A stretch of DNA of 64,000 nt from Pseudoalteromonas flavipulchra NCIMB 2033 = ATCC BAA-314 (GCA_000814665.1 JWIH01000020.1:124001-188000); one strand, 5' to 3'. Positions 26,932-37,263 are shown, counted from the stretch's first letter. Numbers and translations are program-made. The notes: a model not told the origin generated them from the sequence alone.

Positions 26932-27717
26932 ATGAATAAACTAATAGCACTGGCATTATGTTTACTGTGTTTGGCTGGATGTAGTCAAAGGCTAGCCTAC
27001 AACAACCTAGGATGGTTAGCGAGTTACTATATTTCCGATTATGTTGAGTTGACGGATGAGCAAGAGGAAAAGCTGGAGTCTGATGTAGAATCTTTGGTTG
27101 CGTGGCATCGACAGTCAGAGCTACCAAAATACAAATCTCATATCCAATCACTGTTGAAGCACTGGCAAACCATGACAGAGCGTGACATGGTGTATATGGT
27201 GTATACCACAAGAAACTATTGGTATTCCGTCGTTGAAGCCGTATATCCTAAGTTAGAAACACACCTAAATTCGCTTAACCGTGAACAGCGAGAAATGCTG
27301 ATAGCCAACATAGAAAAAGAAATGTTGGACGATGATTGGGAGGAGGGAGACCAATTTAACCGCTATGAGCGTTGGCTTGGTGATTTGAGTGATAAACAAA
27401 AGGAGCTTGTTAACGAATATTATGAGCAAGGCGAGTTTTCGCGTCAGGTTTGGCGTGCACATGAACAAAGACGATTTAGCCAGTTTAAACAAGCTATGTT
27501 ACTGAGCGGCACTGAGCAAGTTTCACCTGAGCTGTTGCAGCAAGCGATAGTGACTACGCCCACAGCGCTGCCTGAGCGCATCCTAGATATTCAAGCAAGG
27601 CGAATAAAAGAGTATGCAAGTCTCGCAGTTAAACTTAAAGACACCATGAGCGATAAACAAAAGAAGCACTTTAAAGAAGAGCTCGAAGAATTACTTGAGC
27701 TCTTGGAATCCTTGTAA
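26932..27717 (+). CDS. DUF6279-type lipoprotein
   Basis: 261 residues with a lipoprotein signal (LAGC, Cys17). The rest is helical and charged, beginning with SQRLAYNNLGWLASYYISDYVELTDEQEEKLESDVE, the hallmark segment of DUF6279 proteins. The C-terminus is Glu/Leu-rich (KEELEELLELLESL). It is likely a periplasmic-facing outer- or inner-membrane lipoprotein of unknown role. It diverges from the Sel1 gene and converges on the flavin reductase gene 6 bp away. Confidence 0.85.
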   Translation: MNKLIALALCLLCLAGCSQRLAYNNLGWLASYYISDYVELTDEQEEKLESDVESLVAWHRQSELPKYKSHIQSLLKHWQTMTERDMVYMVYTTRNYWYSVVEAVYPKLETHLNSLNREQREMLIANIEKEMLDDDWEEGDQFNRYERWLGDLSDKQKELVNEYYEQGEFSRQVWRAHEQRRFSQFKQAMLLSGTEQVSPELLQQAIVTTPTALPERILDIQARRIKEYASLAVKLKDTMSDKQKKHFKEELEELLELLESL

Positions 27718-27723
27718 AGGGGC

Positions 27724-28365
27724 TCAGCCAAGTAGCTTAATTCTGGTTGGTTTGTTTGGTTTAGCATACTCCAAACGATTAATACGTTTGGTGCTGTGGT
27801 AACCATCTAAACTGGAAATTGCAATACTATCGAGTGCCTCGATATCAATATAGCCGTCTTCGAGCAAAGCACTTTCTTCAACGTGAAGCGTCTCAATTTC
27901 GCCTATTACCAGCTCGGTATCGTTGAGCTTGATGGTTTGGTGATCTTTGAGTGTAAGTCCGTATTTTAGTCTGCTTTCCTTGACGAAAGGAGCTGGAAAA
28001 GCATGTAAATACTCGGCGGTTAACCCTGTTTCCTCAAATTCTGATTGGTGCTTTTCATATCTGGCTGAGGTTTGATGGGCTGCCATATAAATTTGAACAT
28101 TGACTTGATTAATGGTGTATTTTTCAGTCGCTAAGATGTTTTCCAGTGTGTGTCTAGGTACGCTATGAGGCCTAAAAATCACACCTACGAGTGCCGGGTT
28201 GGCACCGAGGTGGAAAACGGAGCTGACGATAGACAAGTTTTCTTGACCTGTTTCATCAACTGTTCCAATTAAGTTAGCGCTTTTGAAACCCGACAGTGAA
28301 TTTATCATCAATGCGCGATAACGCTCGTCTAAGGTTTTAATATCGTCACTTGAGAAGTATTTCAT
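27724..28365 (-). CDS. flavin reductase-like FMN-binding split-barrel protein
   Basis: 213 residues. The N-terminal half fits the flavin-reductase-like domain: FKSANLIGTVDETGQENLSIVSSVFHLGANPALVGVIFRP (FMN-contact region) and later TLENILATEKYTIN. Members bind FMN and reduce it for a monooxygenase or act as short electron carriers. It is the last gene of a minus operon DCC protein - SDR - flavin reductase, 7 bp after the SDR gene. Confidence 0.87.
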   Translation of the reverse strand: MKYFSSDDIKTLDERYRALMINSLSGFKSANLIGTVDETGQENLSIVSSVFHLGANPALVGVIFRPHSVPRHTLENILATEKYTINQVNVQIYMAAHQTSARYEKHQSEFEETGLTAEYLHAFPAPFVKESRLKYGLTLKDHQTIKLNDTELVIGEIETLHVEESALLEDGYIDIEALDSIAISSLDGYHSTKRINRLEYAKPNKPTRIKLLG

Positions 28366-28372
28366 GATGTGT

Positions 28373-29098
28373 TCACCATTCTATTAATTTATTTTGCCAG
28401 TCAACATAGCTCACCGTGCCATCTGGGTGGCTATTTGCGATGATGCCGCTAAGTTGATGTGCCACAAATTCCGGCGTAAAGAGTTTTTCATCCGGGACAT
28501 TGGCTTGAAAGGGTTTTGAAAGTGGCGTGTCAGTCGTGCCTGGATGGAACAAAATGAGCTTAATATTTTTTGCCCGACGCGCAAGCTCGACAGCCGCGGA
28601 TTTAAACATCATATTAAGTGCAGCCTTTGAACTGCGATAGCTGTACCAGCCGCCCATCCGGTTGTCACTGATACTTCCAATCCGAGCAGAGAGAGCCGTA
28701 ACTACGCATGGCTGCTTACCTTTTAAGGCTGGCAGTAAAGCTTGTAACCAAAGCATGGGGATCATGGTATTGATATTAAACAGCGCCATGCTGTATTCAA
28801 GATCAATGTCCTCAAGCTTTTTCTCTGGGAATGCATCAAACTCGTCATGGAGTATGCCATTAAAAATGGTGACGCTTTTAATCGTTAACTCTTGCCCGAG
28901 AATACGGCTCGCAACTTGTTGAATTTGTTTTTTAGAATAATCACACTGAAAATGCAGGTTATTGGCATGTAGAGCCGTTTTAGCTTGCCTGGACACCGTG
29001 ATGATTTTTACGTCGGGGTTTTGTTCGGTTTGCGCTTTTATAAAGGCATCAGCGATCGCTGAACTTGCACCAATCACTATGATGGCGACGTTAGTCAC
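28373..29098 (-). CDS. short-chain dehydrogenase/reductase (CsgA/C-factor type)
   Basis: 241 residues from GTG 29098, which has GGAG about 9 bases upstream; a GTG at 29113 adds five residues. The Rossmann nucleotide motif is GASSAIA, and the catalytic Tyr-x3-Lys is seen in WYSYRSSKAALNMM, with HPGTTDTPLSKPF after it. The subgroup resembles C-factor-like SDRs. Its start overlaps the upstream DCC gene by 8 bp, indicating translational coupling. The substrate is unknown. Confidence 0.9.
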   Translation of the reverse strand: MTNVAIIVIGASSAIADAFIKAQTEQNPDVKIITVSRQAKTALHANNLHFQCDYSKKQIQQVASRILGQELTIKSVTIFNGILHDEFDAFPEKKLEDIDLEYSMALFNINTMIPMLWLQALLPALKGKQPCVVTALSARIGSISDNRMGGWYSYRSSKAALNMMFKSAAVELARRAKNIKLILFHPGTTDTPLSKPFQANVPDEKLFTPEFVAHQLSGIIANSHPDGTVSYVDWQNKLIEW

Positions 29099-29480
29099 GA
29101 TTGCAATCTCCACTATTTTGTATACTGCACTGATTTGGGGCCAGAAGTTTAGAAATTTTCATTCTGTGCCTTGCAAAAAGCAAGTAAACGCCGTCTGCAA
29201 TTGTTCGGATGATAGGTAATCTCAGTAATTTTATCCAGCGATGTTTGCCAACTTGACCCCAAGCCGCTGCGGTAACATCTAGTCCTACAATGAGCTTGCC
29301 TTGGCTATCATAACCGTGGAGTTTAGCCATAGCCGCTTTATGCTCTATCTCAGGAAACTCGGTAGAGAAGCGATTATCGTGAATGTTCACTAAATCAATT
29401 TTATTGTGTTGATCGAAACGTTTAAGTTCATTCATTTCCCCTACACACAGCGGACAGTTACCATCGTAAAATACAATCAT
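29091..29480 (-). CDS. DCC-family thiol-disulfide-like protein (DUF393)
   Basis: 129 residues beginning MIVFYDGNCPLCVGEM: the DGxCxxC signature of the DUF393/DCC family at residues 6-12, with a thioredoxin-like fold predicted. A C-terminal amphipathic segment (PIIRTIADGVYLLFARHR) is typical. It is first in the three-gene minus operon and probably a redox partner or chaperone-like protein. Confidence 0.88.
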   Translation of the reverse strand: MIVFYDGNCPLCVGEMNELKRFDQHNKIDLVNIHDNRFSTEFPEIEHKAAMAKLHGYDSQGKLIVGLDVTAAAWGQVGKHRWIKLLRLPIIRTIADGVYLLFARHRMKISKLLAPNQCSIQNSGDCNRD

Positions 29481-29605
29481 TCGCTCACTCGAATAATACT
29501 TATCTTTGTCATGTTATTACGTTAACGTCTTGAAAATAGATCGTTCGCAAATCAATTTATTCTCGGTATAGTGGAGTTCGAGTATCTTTTCATCAAGGAG
29601 ATTGT

Positions 29606-32239
29606 ATGACTGAGCAATACGCAAGCCTACGTAGTAATGTGAGCCTTTTGGGGCAAATGTTGGGGCAAATTATTCAACAAGCGCAGGGTCAAGAGACGCT
29701 AGACAAAGTTGAAGAAATTAGACACCTAGCAAAATCCTCGCGGAGCGGTAATGATTCAGATAGGCAAGCGCTGATTGACACATTACGTAGCCTAAGCGAT
29801 GAAGCGCTACTTCCCGTTGCTCGCTCATTTAATCATTTCTTAAACCTTGCGAATGTCGCAGAACAATTCCACACCATTTCAAAGTCAGGCTCTCCAGACG
29901 GCGTGATGATCGAAGTCGATAAGGCGCTAGATGAATTGCAAAGTAAAGTTGATGCTGGCGCGCTGACACTCAACGAAGTAGCAGATGTAATAAGCAAACT
30001 AAAAATCGATTTGGTGCTAACCGCTCACCCAACGGAAGTAACACGCAGAACCATCATCAATAAACACGTCGAGCTGAGCGAATGTTTGAAAGTGCTTGAG
30101 GTGACCTCAGGTGAGGATCCAGTCTACGATGAGGTCATTGACCGTATCGAGCAGTTGATCTCACAAGCGTGGCACACAAGCGATATTAGAGAAAAGCGAC
30201 CTACGCCTCTGGATGAAGCAAAGTGGGGGTTCGCGGTTATCGAAAATAGTCTTTGGGAAGCCGTGCCTAAATTTGTTCGGTATTTCAACGCCCAAGTGAA
30301 AACGCGATTAAACTTACAACTACCCGCCAATTTTAGTCCTATCCAGCTCACTTCTTGGATGGGTGGCGATAGAGACGGCAACCCGTTTGTTACTTCTCAT
30401 GTGACGCAATCTGTGCTTGATCACGGCCGCTGGATGGCGCTTGACTTATATCGTCGTGATCTAGAAATCTTGGGGGCAGAACTTTCTATGAGTAATGCAT
30501 CCGCAAGCTTTATAGCGCGAGCGGACGGCAGCAATGAACCTTATCGTCATGTGCTAAAGCAAGTACGCGCTGAGGTAGAAGAAACCATTGCAGCATTGGA
30601 ATATAAAATCAAAGGCACGCCTTCTCATTATCAGGACAAGATTAAACAGGTCTCACAGATAAGAGAGCCACTAGAGGCGTGTTATCGCTCGTTGGTTGAT
30701 TGTCGCATGGCTAATATTGCCGATGGTTTATTGTTGGATGTATTAAGACGAATTGACTGCTTTGGCGTGTCTTTATGTAAGTTAGATATTCGTCAAGATT
30801 CCGCCAGACATACCGAAGTGTTTTCTGAATTAACACGCTATTTGGGTCTTGGTGATTATGCCCAGTGGCAAGAAGCAGACAAGCAAGCTTTCTTATTAAC
30901 CGAACTAAGCTCGAGACGACCGTTACTGCCGCGTCATTGGCAACCTTCTTCCAATGTTCAAGAGGTGCTAGAGACATTTACAACGATTGCGGATCAAGAC
31001 CAAAATGCACTTGGCATTTACATTATCTCAATGGCGCAAAGTGCCTCAGATATTCTCGCCGTACATTTATTACTCCAAGAAAGTGGATGTAAATTCAACT
31101 TACCGGTAGCCCCGCTATTTGAAACGCTGGATGATTTAAATAACGCACAATCAGTGATCAGCGGGTTATTTGAGAACACTTGGTATAAAGGCACGATTGG
31201 TGCCAAGCAATATGTCATGATCGGCTATTCCGACTCTGCAAAAGACGCAGGAATGATGGCGGCAGGATGGGCGCAGTATGATGCAATGGAAAAGCTGGTT
31301 AACCTTGCTGATGCGAAGGGCATCGAGCTGGTGCTTTTCCATGGCCGCGGAGGCACGATTGGTCGTGGAGGTGCGCCTGCAGCACAAGCGCTGAGATCTC
31401 AGCCTCCTGGGTCGCTAAAAAGTGGCTTGCGAGTAACCGAGCAAGGCGAAATGATCCGCTTTAAATTTGGTTTACCTAAAGTCGCGATGCAAAGTCTATC
31501 TATTTATACCAGTGCGATTTTACAAAGTAATTTGTTGCCGCCCCCTAGACCCGAACCGAAATGGGTAGAGGTAATGGAGGCGATTAGTGAAGCTTCCTGT
31601 AAAAAGTATCGCAGTATTGTTCGAGAGAATCCTGAGTTTGTTCCTTACTTTAGAATGGCAACGCCAGAACAAGAGCTGTCTAAATTACCGCTAGGCTCGA
31701 GGCCTTCTAAACGTAATCCAAACGGCGGAGTAGAGAGTTTGAGGGCTATTCCATGGATTTTCGCATGGAGTCAAAATCGCTTGATGTTGCCTGCTTGGCT
31801 GGGGGCAAAAGAAGGTCTTGAAGCTGCCGTAGAAACGTTTGGTAAAGACATGCTGCAAGAAATGAGCGCAAAGTGGCCATTTTTTAGAACCCGTTTAGAA
31901 ATGCTCGAAATGGTATTCTGTAAAGCCGACCTTTGGCTCAGCGAGATGTATGATGCAAGTTTAGTTAGTGACGAGTATATAGGCCTAGGGGATGAGTTAA
32001 GAGACAACTTGCAACAGGCCATCGAGCTTATTCGCGGCCTTGCGCCAGAGTCATCGTTGTTGTCACAGCAACCTTGGATCAAAGAATCAATTGGGCTGAG
32101 AAACCCGTATACCGATCCTCTAAACTTGTTACAAATAGAACTGTTAAAGCGTGTGCGTGAAGAAACCAATCACGATTTGGAACTGGCACTTATGATCACG
32201 ATGACAGGGATCGCGGCGGGAATGCGCAACACGGGTTAG
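29606..32239 (+). CDS. ppc: phosphoenolpyruvate carboxylase
   Basis: 877 residues, full length. Signature LTAHPTEV with catalytic His141, the [11 protein letters not shown] segment, the [15 protein letters not shown] mobile loop, and the invariant C-terminal MRNTG. It forms oxaloacetate from PEP and bicarbonate, the anaplerotic entry to the TCA cycle. An AAGGAG ribosome site (near 29596-29601) precedes ATG, and a strong terminator follows, so it is monocistronic. Confidence 0.98.
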   Translation: MTEQYASLRSNVSLLGQMLGQIIQQAQGQETLDKVEEIRHLAKSSRSGNDSDRQALIDTLRSLSDEALLPVARSFNHFLNLANVAEQFHTISKSGSPDGVMIEVDKALDELQSKVDAGALTLNEVADVISKLKIDLVLTAHPTEVTRRTIINKHVELSECLKVLEVTSGEDPVYDEVIDRIEQLISQAWHTSDIREKRPTPLDEAKWGFAVIENSLWEAVPKFVRYFNAQVKTRLNLQLPANFSPIQLTSWMGGDRDGNPFVTSHVTQSVLDHGRWMALDLYRRDLEILGAELSMSNASASFIARADGSNEPYRHVLKQVRAEVEETIAALEYKIKGTPSHYQDKIKQVSQIREPLEACYRSLVDCRMANIADGLLLDVLRRIDCFGVSLCKLDIRQDSARHTEVFSELTRYLGLGDYAQWQEADKQAFLLTELSSRRPLLPRHWQPSSNVQEVLETFTTIADQDQNALGIYIISMAQSASDILAVHLLLQESGCKFNLPVAPLFETLDDLNNAQSVISGLFENTWYKGTIGAKQYVMIGYSDSAKDAGMMAAGWAQYDAMEKLVNLADAKGIELVLFHGRGGTIGRGGAPAAQALRSQPPGSLKSGLRVTEQGEMIRFKFGLPKVAMQSLSIYTSAILQSNLLPPPRPEPKWVEVMEAISEASCKKYRSIVRENPEFVPYFRMATPEQELSKLPLGSRPSKRNPNGGVESLRAIPWIFAWSQNRLMLPAWLGAKEGLEAAVETFGKDMLQEMSAKWPFFRTRLEMLEMVFCKADLWLSEMYDASLVSDEYIGLGDELRDNLQQAIELIRGLAPESSLLSQQPWIKESIGLRNPYTDPLNLLQIELLKRVREETNHDLELALMITMTGIAAGMRNTG

Positions 32240-32300
32240 TGCAACAATTTGAATAATCTATTTTTGTAAAATTTTACATTTATAAGCATAACAGCTACAA

Positions 32301-32327
32301 AACCAATCCCAATGGATTGGTTTTTTT
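32301..32327 (+). terminator. rho-independent terminator of ppc
   Basis: AACCAATCC/GGATTGGTT stem (32301-32309, 32314-32322) with a 4-base loop and a run of T to 32327. A partial copy, GATTGGTTTTTTATT, follows at about 32333-32347. Confidence 0.88.
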
Positions 32328-32439
32328 ATTTTGATTGGTTTTTTATTAGTATATTTATTGACAGTAATTCTCATTGATTTAAAATGCGCGGCTGGTTTAA
32401 CCAGTCGTTTTATTTGTTTTATTCAAGAATTGTCGGTTG

Positions 32440-32823
32440 ATGGGTCTACGATACATGCACAAAATTTCTACTAGCGTCACATTTGATGAGTGTAATGATC
32501 TGATTATGATGAAGATCAGAGGCATTGCGAATGCAAACGATGTGGTCTCGACATACGAGAAAGCCAATCTATATGCAAAAAAGCATAATAGTAGCAAAGT
32601 ATTAGTGGATGTGAGTGAACTTGAACACCGCTTTGCGGCGATTGATATTGTGAACATAATGCCAAAAGTTGCGCATAATATTGGCAATCTACACATCGCG
32701 CGCGTCGTTGGTTTTGAAGGTTATATGCATGACCTTTTTCTACAAAAAATTAAGCGTTTTAATATCAGCGCTGAAAACTTTGAGTGTTTTAAATCTGCAA
32801 GAGAATGGTTGAGTCGGCTGTAA
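32440..32823 (+). CDS. STAS/SpoIIAA-like protein of unknown function
   Basis: 127 residues from ATG 32440; a TTG (32437) and a second in-frame ATG (32455) are alternatives and no start has a strong ribosome site. The alternating strands and helices, with VLVDVSELEHRF in the middle and a C-terminal SAREWLSRL helix, resemble the SpoIIAA-like/STAS fold. No conserved phosphorylatable Ser is obvious. It may be a small regulatory or membrane-contact protein. It is flanked by ppc and cdd, and no partner is clear. Confidence 0.7.
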   Translation: MGLRYMHKISTSVTFDECNDLIMMKIRGIANANDVVSTYEKANLYAKKHNSSKVLVDVSELEHRFAAIDIVNIMPKVAHNIGNLHIARVVGFEGYMHDLFLQKIKRFNISAENFECFKSAREWLSRL

Positions 32824-32866
32824 CTCTTGCGTAAACTATCCTGCCATAGATAAACATGACAACAAT

Positions 32867-33733
32867 ATGGCAAAGATAGAACCATCAATAAAAAGTGCGT
32901 TAACGCAATACGCCATTGCCCATCGTGGAATATTTAGTTATTCCCAGCTAGTACAATATCAAAACCGCTTTCACTTATCTCGATCTGAGCTTGAGGCTGC
33001 TTTACTTGAAGTTGCGGCTGAGTTTGCAACGCCTCCGATTTCACAATTTTATGTTGGTGCCATTGCTTGGGATGATAAATCTCAACAAGCGTTTTTAGGC
33101 GCTAATTTAGAATTTTCGCATCAAGCGCTTTCTTTGGTTGTTCATGCCGAGCAAGCGGCAATTAACAATGCGTGGTTAAATGGTGCCACGGAAATCTCTA
33201 AAATGACGATCAATGCCGCGCCTTGCGGATTTTGTCGCCAATTTATGAATGAGCTAAGCACCGCTAAGGAGCTTGAAATTTTATTGCCGACAGGCAAAAC
33301 CTCGTTGTGTGATTTGCTGCCGACTTCGTTTGGTCCGGACGATCTGGGCAACAGTGAAAAACTCTTTTCTCAAGTGCAACATCTTGCTGCGAATGAAACA
33401 TCGCCAGCATCAATCAGTGCGGCGCTTTATCAGCATTATCTGCACGCTTATTGCCCCTACACACACAATCAAAGTGCGGTGGAAATTAAACTAGACACTG
33501 GCGAGTGCTTTTATGGGCGTTATGCTGAAAATGCGGCTTATAACCCAAGCTTATCGCCATTACAAAGTGCACTAAGTCAATTAGCGATGTCGGGTAAAGT
33601 ATTATCTGAGGTAAATGTAGTAGGGATCACTTTGCTAGAAAAGCAGGGCTGTGCTAACCAGTTGCAAGTAAGCTTAGCAGTATTAAAGGCATACAATGCC
33701 GAGCATTTGCTTACACATATAGAGATTGAGTAG
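32867..33733 (+). CDS. cdd: cytidine deaminase (dimeric two-domain type)
   Basis: 288 residues, the E. coli-type length with a catalytic N-terminal domain and a degenerate C-terminal one. Zinc site: H93-A-E95 (VVHAEQAAIN, catalytic Glu) and PCGFC with Cys120 and Cys123. It deaminates cytidine and deoxycytidine to uridine and deoxyuridine. It converges with udp, whose product then splits uridine, so the two act in one salvage path. Confidence 0.96.
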   Translation: MAKIEPSIKSALTQYAIAHRGIFSYSQLVQYQNRFHLSRSELEAALLEVAAEFATPPISQFYVGAIAWDDKSQQAFLGANLEFSHQALSLVVHAEQAAINNAWLNGATEISKMTINAAPCGFCRQFMNELSTAKELEILLPTGKTSLCDLLPTSFGPDDLGNSEKLFSQVQHLAANETSPASISAALYQHYLHAYCPYTHNQSAVEIKLDTGECFYGRYAENAAYNPSLSPLQSALSQLAMSGKVLSEVNVVGITLLEKQGCANQLQVSLAVLKAYNAEHLLTHIEIE

Positions 33734-33746
33734 TCACTCAATCTCT
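33721..33746. terminator. bidirectional terminator between cdd and udp
   Basis: An 11-bp perfect inverted repeat AGAGATTGAGT/ACTCAATCTCT (33721-33731, 33736-33746) with a 4-base loop. The cdd stop codon lies within it. T-rich tails are short in both directions. Confidence 0.6.
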
Positions 33747-33759
33747 ACGCTTAGCGCTA

Positions 33760-34518
33760 TTATTTCGAAAGTAACAGTTCAGCTGCTTTTAATACTGCAG
33801 TGACGGCTTTCTTTTCAACAGCTTGATGGTCGACATTTGGGATTTCTTGGCGTGTTCTATTCACCAAAACGCCCGCAAGACAAGCTGCTTTCAATCCAAG
33901 TGCTGCACACATGGTAAACAACGTCGCAGACTCCATCTCATAGTTCATCACATTAAGCTTTTGCCATTCTGCACACGAACCTTGATACGCTTTTCTTACG
34001 TAGCCTGAATATGTGTCGTAGCGTTCTTGCCCTGGGTAGAAAGTATCGCTAGACGCAGTGATCCCAACGTGATGAGTAATGCCCAACGATTCACAAGCTT
34101 GTACCATTGCCGAAGTGGTGTGGAAATCAGAAACCGCAGGAAACTCGATAGGCGCAAAGTGCTGGCTAGCGCCATCTAAACGCACTGATGCCGTGCTCAC
34201 CAAAATATCACCTTCATTGATATGTGGTTGGATAGCGCCAGTTGTACCTATGCGTAAAAAGGTAGTGATACCAAGCTGTGCTAGTTCTTCAACTGCGATT
34301 GACGTTGATGGGCCGCCTATACCTGTTGAACAAATTACCACAGGACTTTCATTTAAAAAGCCAAGGTAAATATGAAATTCGCGAGTTTGTGCTAAGCAGA
34401 CAGGAGAATCGAGATATTCGGAGATGCGTTTTGAGCGCTCGGGATCACCCGGAACAATTGCCAGTGAAGCGCCTTGTAGGTCGGCTTTCGTAAGACCTAA
34501 GTGAAATACCTTTTCCAT
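33760..34518 (-). CDS. udp: uridine phosphorylase
   Basis: 252 residues with the nucleoside phosphorylase family-1 pattern: [11 protein letters not shown] near the N-terminus, [16 protein letters not shown], and [17 protein letters not shown] with the nucleoside/ribose-binding Glu-Met-Glu. It splits uridine plus phosphate to uracil and ribose-1-phosphate, following cytidine deaminase. It is a single-gene minus transcript. Confidence 0.96.
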   Translation of the reverse strand: MEKVFHLGLTKADLQGASLAIVPGDPERSKRISEYLDSPVCLAQTREFHIYLGFLNESPVVICSTGIGGPSTSIAVEELAQLGITTFLRIGTTGAIQPHINEGDILVSTASVRLDGASQHFAPIEFPAVSDFHTTSAMVQACESLGITHHVGITASSDTFYPGQERYDTYSGYVRKAYQGSCAEWQKLNVMNYEMESATLFTMCAALGLKAACLAGVLVNRTRQEIPNVDHQAVEKKAVTAVLKAAELLLSK

Positions 34519-34908
34519 AGTAAACCTTAGTTATAATTAAAGCGTAATGTTTATAGTTAATGCCTATCAAGTACAGGACAGATGTCCTATTTAAGCGTGA
34601 CGTGTTTAAATTATAGCAACCGAAGTAAGTAAATTATTTTTAAGTGGGGAAGTTGCATTTGTAGTACCGCTCTTGCGTGCTGCTACCGCTAATCAATCAC
34701 AACATAAGGTACCTAAATCCATATAGGCAAGGCAAAAATTTTGCTATTTAGTTGTTCTTAATGAGAAATTTTTAACGAAGCTTATATGATATTTTGCCCT
34801 TCAAATTGGTTAGAGAATTAATGTAGTTGCTATTATAGCTCGGGATAGCTTGCAGGATTGTCGATGTTCCACTAAACCTTAACATGAGAGCAACAATGAG
34901 GAATGGTT
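34519..34908. other. intergenic region between udp and the DUF2189 gene
   Basis: About 390 bases between divergent genes, no ORF of note. A short palindrome AGGACA-GA-TGTCCT (34575-34588) could be an operator. No clear CRP or CytR site (TGTGA-N6-TCACA) was found for udp. Confidence 0.4.
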
Positions 34909-35688
34909 ATGCCTGCTACACATTCTATAAATAAAGATAACGAATTTGCGCGTTGCTTTGAGTGCAACAAAGTCCCAACCATGGCGCCGTTTCACTGGCT
35001 CGCATTAGCGTTTAAAGATATTGCGAATGCGCCATTACTTAGCCTAGTGTATGGACTTATTTTTACCCTTATACCTGCTTTTATCATGTGGTTAGTGTAC
35101 CAATCAGGTACTCACTTGGTAATTCTGCCTGCCGCTGTCGCCTTTGCGCTTATTGGGCCTGCTTTCGCTGCAGGCTTGTATGATGTCGCGTGGGAGTTGG
35201 AAAAGGGCCATAAACCAACATTATCACACAGCCTTAAGTCAATGTTCCGTAATCCGGCCGGCGAGTGGGGGTTTGCGGTGTTACTGATGGTCATTATGAT
35301 TGTTTGGATGCGCCTAGCTGCGCTTATCCATGCATTATATCCAAATGTTCCGAATCCAACGTTTGAACAACTTTCGGCATTTTTAGCACTCGGCTCTATA
35401 GTGGGGGGCATTTTATTGGTGTGTGTATTTGCGATCTCAGCGTTTACCCCGCAAATAATGATGGAGCGCCGAGTGGATATTATGACTGCTGTAATAAGCT
35501 CAATGCATGCGGTGAAGGAAAATGTCGGCGCTATGGTGGTGTGGTGTGGGATCTTAGTGTTCATGGTGATGCTTGGGTTTGCAACTGGAACGGCTGGGTT
35601 TATCGTTATTATGCCGCTGCTAGCGTACGCAAGTTGGCATGGCTATATCGCTGTAATTAAAACAAAAGTGCCACGCCACTACGAATAA
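34909..35688 (+). CDS. DUF2189 inner-membrane protein
   Basis: 259 residues from ATG 34909, chosen because GAGG (34898-34901) is 7 bases upstream; the ATG at 34903 is too close. A short cytoplasmic N-terminus (FARCFECNKVPTMAPFHWLALAFKDI) is followed by six or so hydrophobic segments. The WLALAFKDIANAPLLSLVYGL opening is typical of DUF2189, sometimes annotated as a cytochrome-c-oxidase-subunit-I-like membrane protein. Function unknown. Confidence 0.85.
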   Translation: MPATHSINKDNEFARCFECNKVPTMAPFHWLALAFKDIANAPLLSLVYGLIFTLIPAFIMWLVYQSGTHLVILPAAVAFALIGPAFAAGLYDVAWELEKGHKPTLSHSLKSMFRNPAGEWGFAVLLMVIMIVWMRLAALIHALYPNVPNPTFEQLSAFLALGSIVGGILLVCVFAISAFTPQIMMERRVDIMTAVISSMHAVKENVGAMVVWCGILVFMVMLGFATGTAGFIVIMPLLAYASWHGYIAVIKTKVPRHYE

Positions 35689-35984
35689 CTAAACACCCTC
35701 TATGAATAAACAACCGCAGCCTCAACGCGCATTGTTGGTACTGCGGTTGACTTCCTATTTGAACCTGTTATATGTGCTGCAACAACGACCTAGTGAGCAG
35801 TCAATGTCTTCCGAAAGCGAACTTAGAAATTAATAACCCCTTTTGATTTATAAGGTTTTTTATTTTTAATTTATCGTTTTTACTCATTTCAAGCCAATCG
35901 TATTTTGTGTGTGAAGCAAAATATAAAGCGCAATAGGGAAGATTTTTCTGGGTCGCATGATTATGCATATAAGAGGGGATAGCG
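35689..35984. other. intergenic, holds a long bulged hairpin
   Basis: CAACCGCAG (35711-35719) pairs with CTGCGGTTG (35741-35749), enclosing a second pair CAAC/GTTG (35723-35726, 35734-35737). It lies just after the DUF2189 gene and may terminate it, though the T-run is poor. The rest shows nothing I recognise. Confidence 0.45.
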
Positions 35985-37097
35985 ATGTCTGAGAGCAAAA
36001 AACAATTCCATAAAAAACTTGAGCACTGTTTATGCCCACCGGGTGATGGTGTGTTTACAGTAAACACAGCGAAAGAAAGAAAAGACGCGCTAAGACAAAA
36101 GCTATATGGACAAACAGAAGGTGTTGATACTTTATGGAAAGCGTCACTGGAAAAATTGGGCGAAAGTGAACATAAAGCGGCAATTCTTGGGATCAGTTCG
36201 GATTGTGGCGGTGGTATTTTACGCGGCGCTAACTGGGGTCCACTATTTTTGCGTTCGACATTAATTGAGCAACAGCCGCAAACGAGCGCGTTTGACCTTG
36301 GCGATGTGCGTGTTATTCCACATTTACTACACGACAAATATTTAAACGAGAGCACGATCAGTAATTGTCAAAAGGCACTTTATGCTGACCCTGAAAGTGA
36401 GTATTACGTCTCACCATTATCTATTACAGAAGATGTGTGTGATGGCTTTTACGAAAATTACCCAGATAAAGGCGTGTTTGGCATTGGTGGGGATCACTCA
36501 ATCAGCTACCCGTTAACAAAAGCGTATCTTAAAGCAAAGCGTGCTCGTGGTGTAAAAACAGCGATTATCCATTTTGATGCTCACACGGATTTACTTGTTG
36601 AGCGCTTAGGTATCGATTTATGCTTCGGCTCTTGGTGTACGCATATTCTAGAGTTTTTACCTGGACCCCATCACTTAGTGCAATTTGGGATCCGCTCGAG
36701 TGGCAAACCTAAGTCTCATTGGGAGTCTACATTCGGTGTTAAGCAGCATTGGGCTCATGAGATCAGAGAGCGTGGTGCACAAGCGATTGTAGATGAAGTT
36801 ATTGCACAGCTAAAGGCTGACGGTGTTGAAGAGCTTTATGTTAGCTTTGACATTGACGCACTTGATGAAGAGTTTGCTTCTGCAACGGGTACTCCAGAGG
36901 CAGGCGGTATGACTCCAGACGAAGCGATGTTAATTCTACAAGCGCTGCGTGGTGAGTTTAAAATCACAGGTGCAGACATGATGGAAATTGCCCCATTTAC
37001 CGATAGCTCTCTTGTTGGACAAACGAGCTCAGAAACCACGCTTAAAGAAGGTGCTAAGCTGAGTGCATTTTTGATTGATGCTATCAACAATAGCTAA
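35985..37097 (+). CDS. ureohydrolase (arginase/agmatinase/formimidoylglutamase superfamily)
   Basis: 370 residues. The binuclear Mn site is intact: GGDHS, FDAHTDL and SFDIDALDEEFASATGTPEAGG. There is an extended N-terminal region (about 60 residues, with a CLCPPGDG motif) before the fold. Subfamily: the length and N-terminus fit neither a classic arginase (about 300) nor agmatinase; formimidoylglutamase or guanidinobutyrase are possible. No hut, arginine or polyamine genes are adjacent. The substrate is open. Confidence 0.85.
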   Translation: MSESKKQFHKKLEHCLCPPGDGVFTVNTAKERKDALRQKLYGQTEGVDTLWKASLEKLGESEHKAAILGISSDCGGGILRGANWGPLFLRSTLIEQQPQTSAFDLGDVRVIPHLLHDKYLNESTISNCQKALYADPESEYYVSPLSITEDVCDGFYENYPDKGVFGIGGDHSISYPLTKAYLKAKRARGVKTAIIHFDAHTDLLVERLGIDLCFGSWCTHILEFLPGPHHLVQFGIRSSGKPKSHWESTFGVKQHWAHEIRERGAQAIVDEVIAQLKADGVEELYVSFDIDALDEEFASATGTPEAGGMTPDEAMLILQALRGEFKITGADMMEIAPFTDSSLVGQTSSETTLKEGAKLSAFLIDAINNS

Positions 37098-37114
37098 AGT
37101 AATTATGTAGCTCT

Positions 37115-37144
37115 GTGATAGGCAGGGGCATCCTTGCCTATCAC
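37115..37144 (+). terminator. hairpin terminator of the ureohydrolase gene
   Basis: GTGATAGGCA/TGCCTATCAC perfect 10-bp stem (37115-37124, 37135-37144), 10-base loop, then TCATTCATTT. It lies 18 bp after the stop. Confidence 0.7.
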
Positions 37145-37263
37145 TCATTCATTTCGATAAGTTACCCATAACTCCCATCTACAAGAAGCCATTCTATCTC
37201 TTTAAAAATTGCTCAACCTTTAAGTTAAGACTATATTATTCAAGTAGCTATGGGGAGAGTTTC

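Noticed and set aside
31771..32169. 132-codon minus-strand frame in ppc
   Set aside because: Antisense to a conserved part of PEP carboxylase.
35801..36355. 184-codon minus-strand frame overlapping the ureohydrolase start
   Set aside because: It lies mostly antisense to a gene with intact catalytic motifs, and its protein has no recognisable domain or ribosome site.
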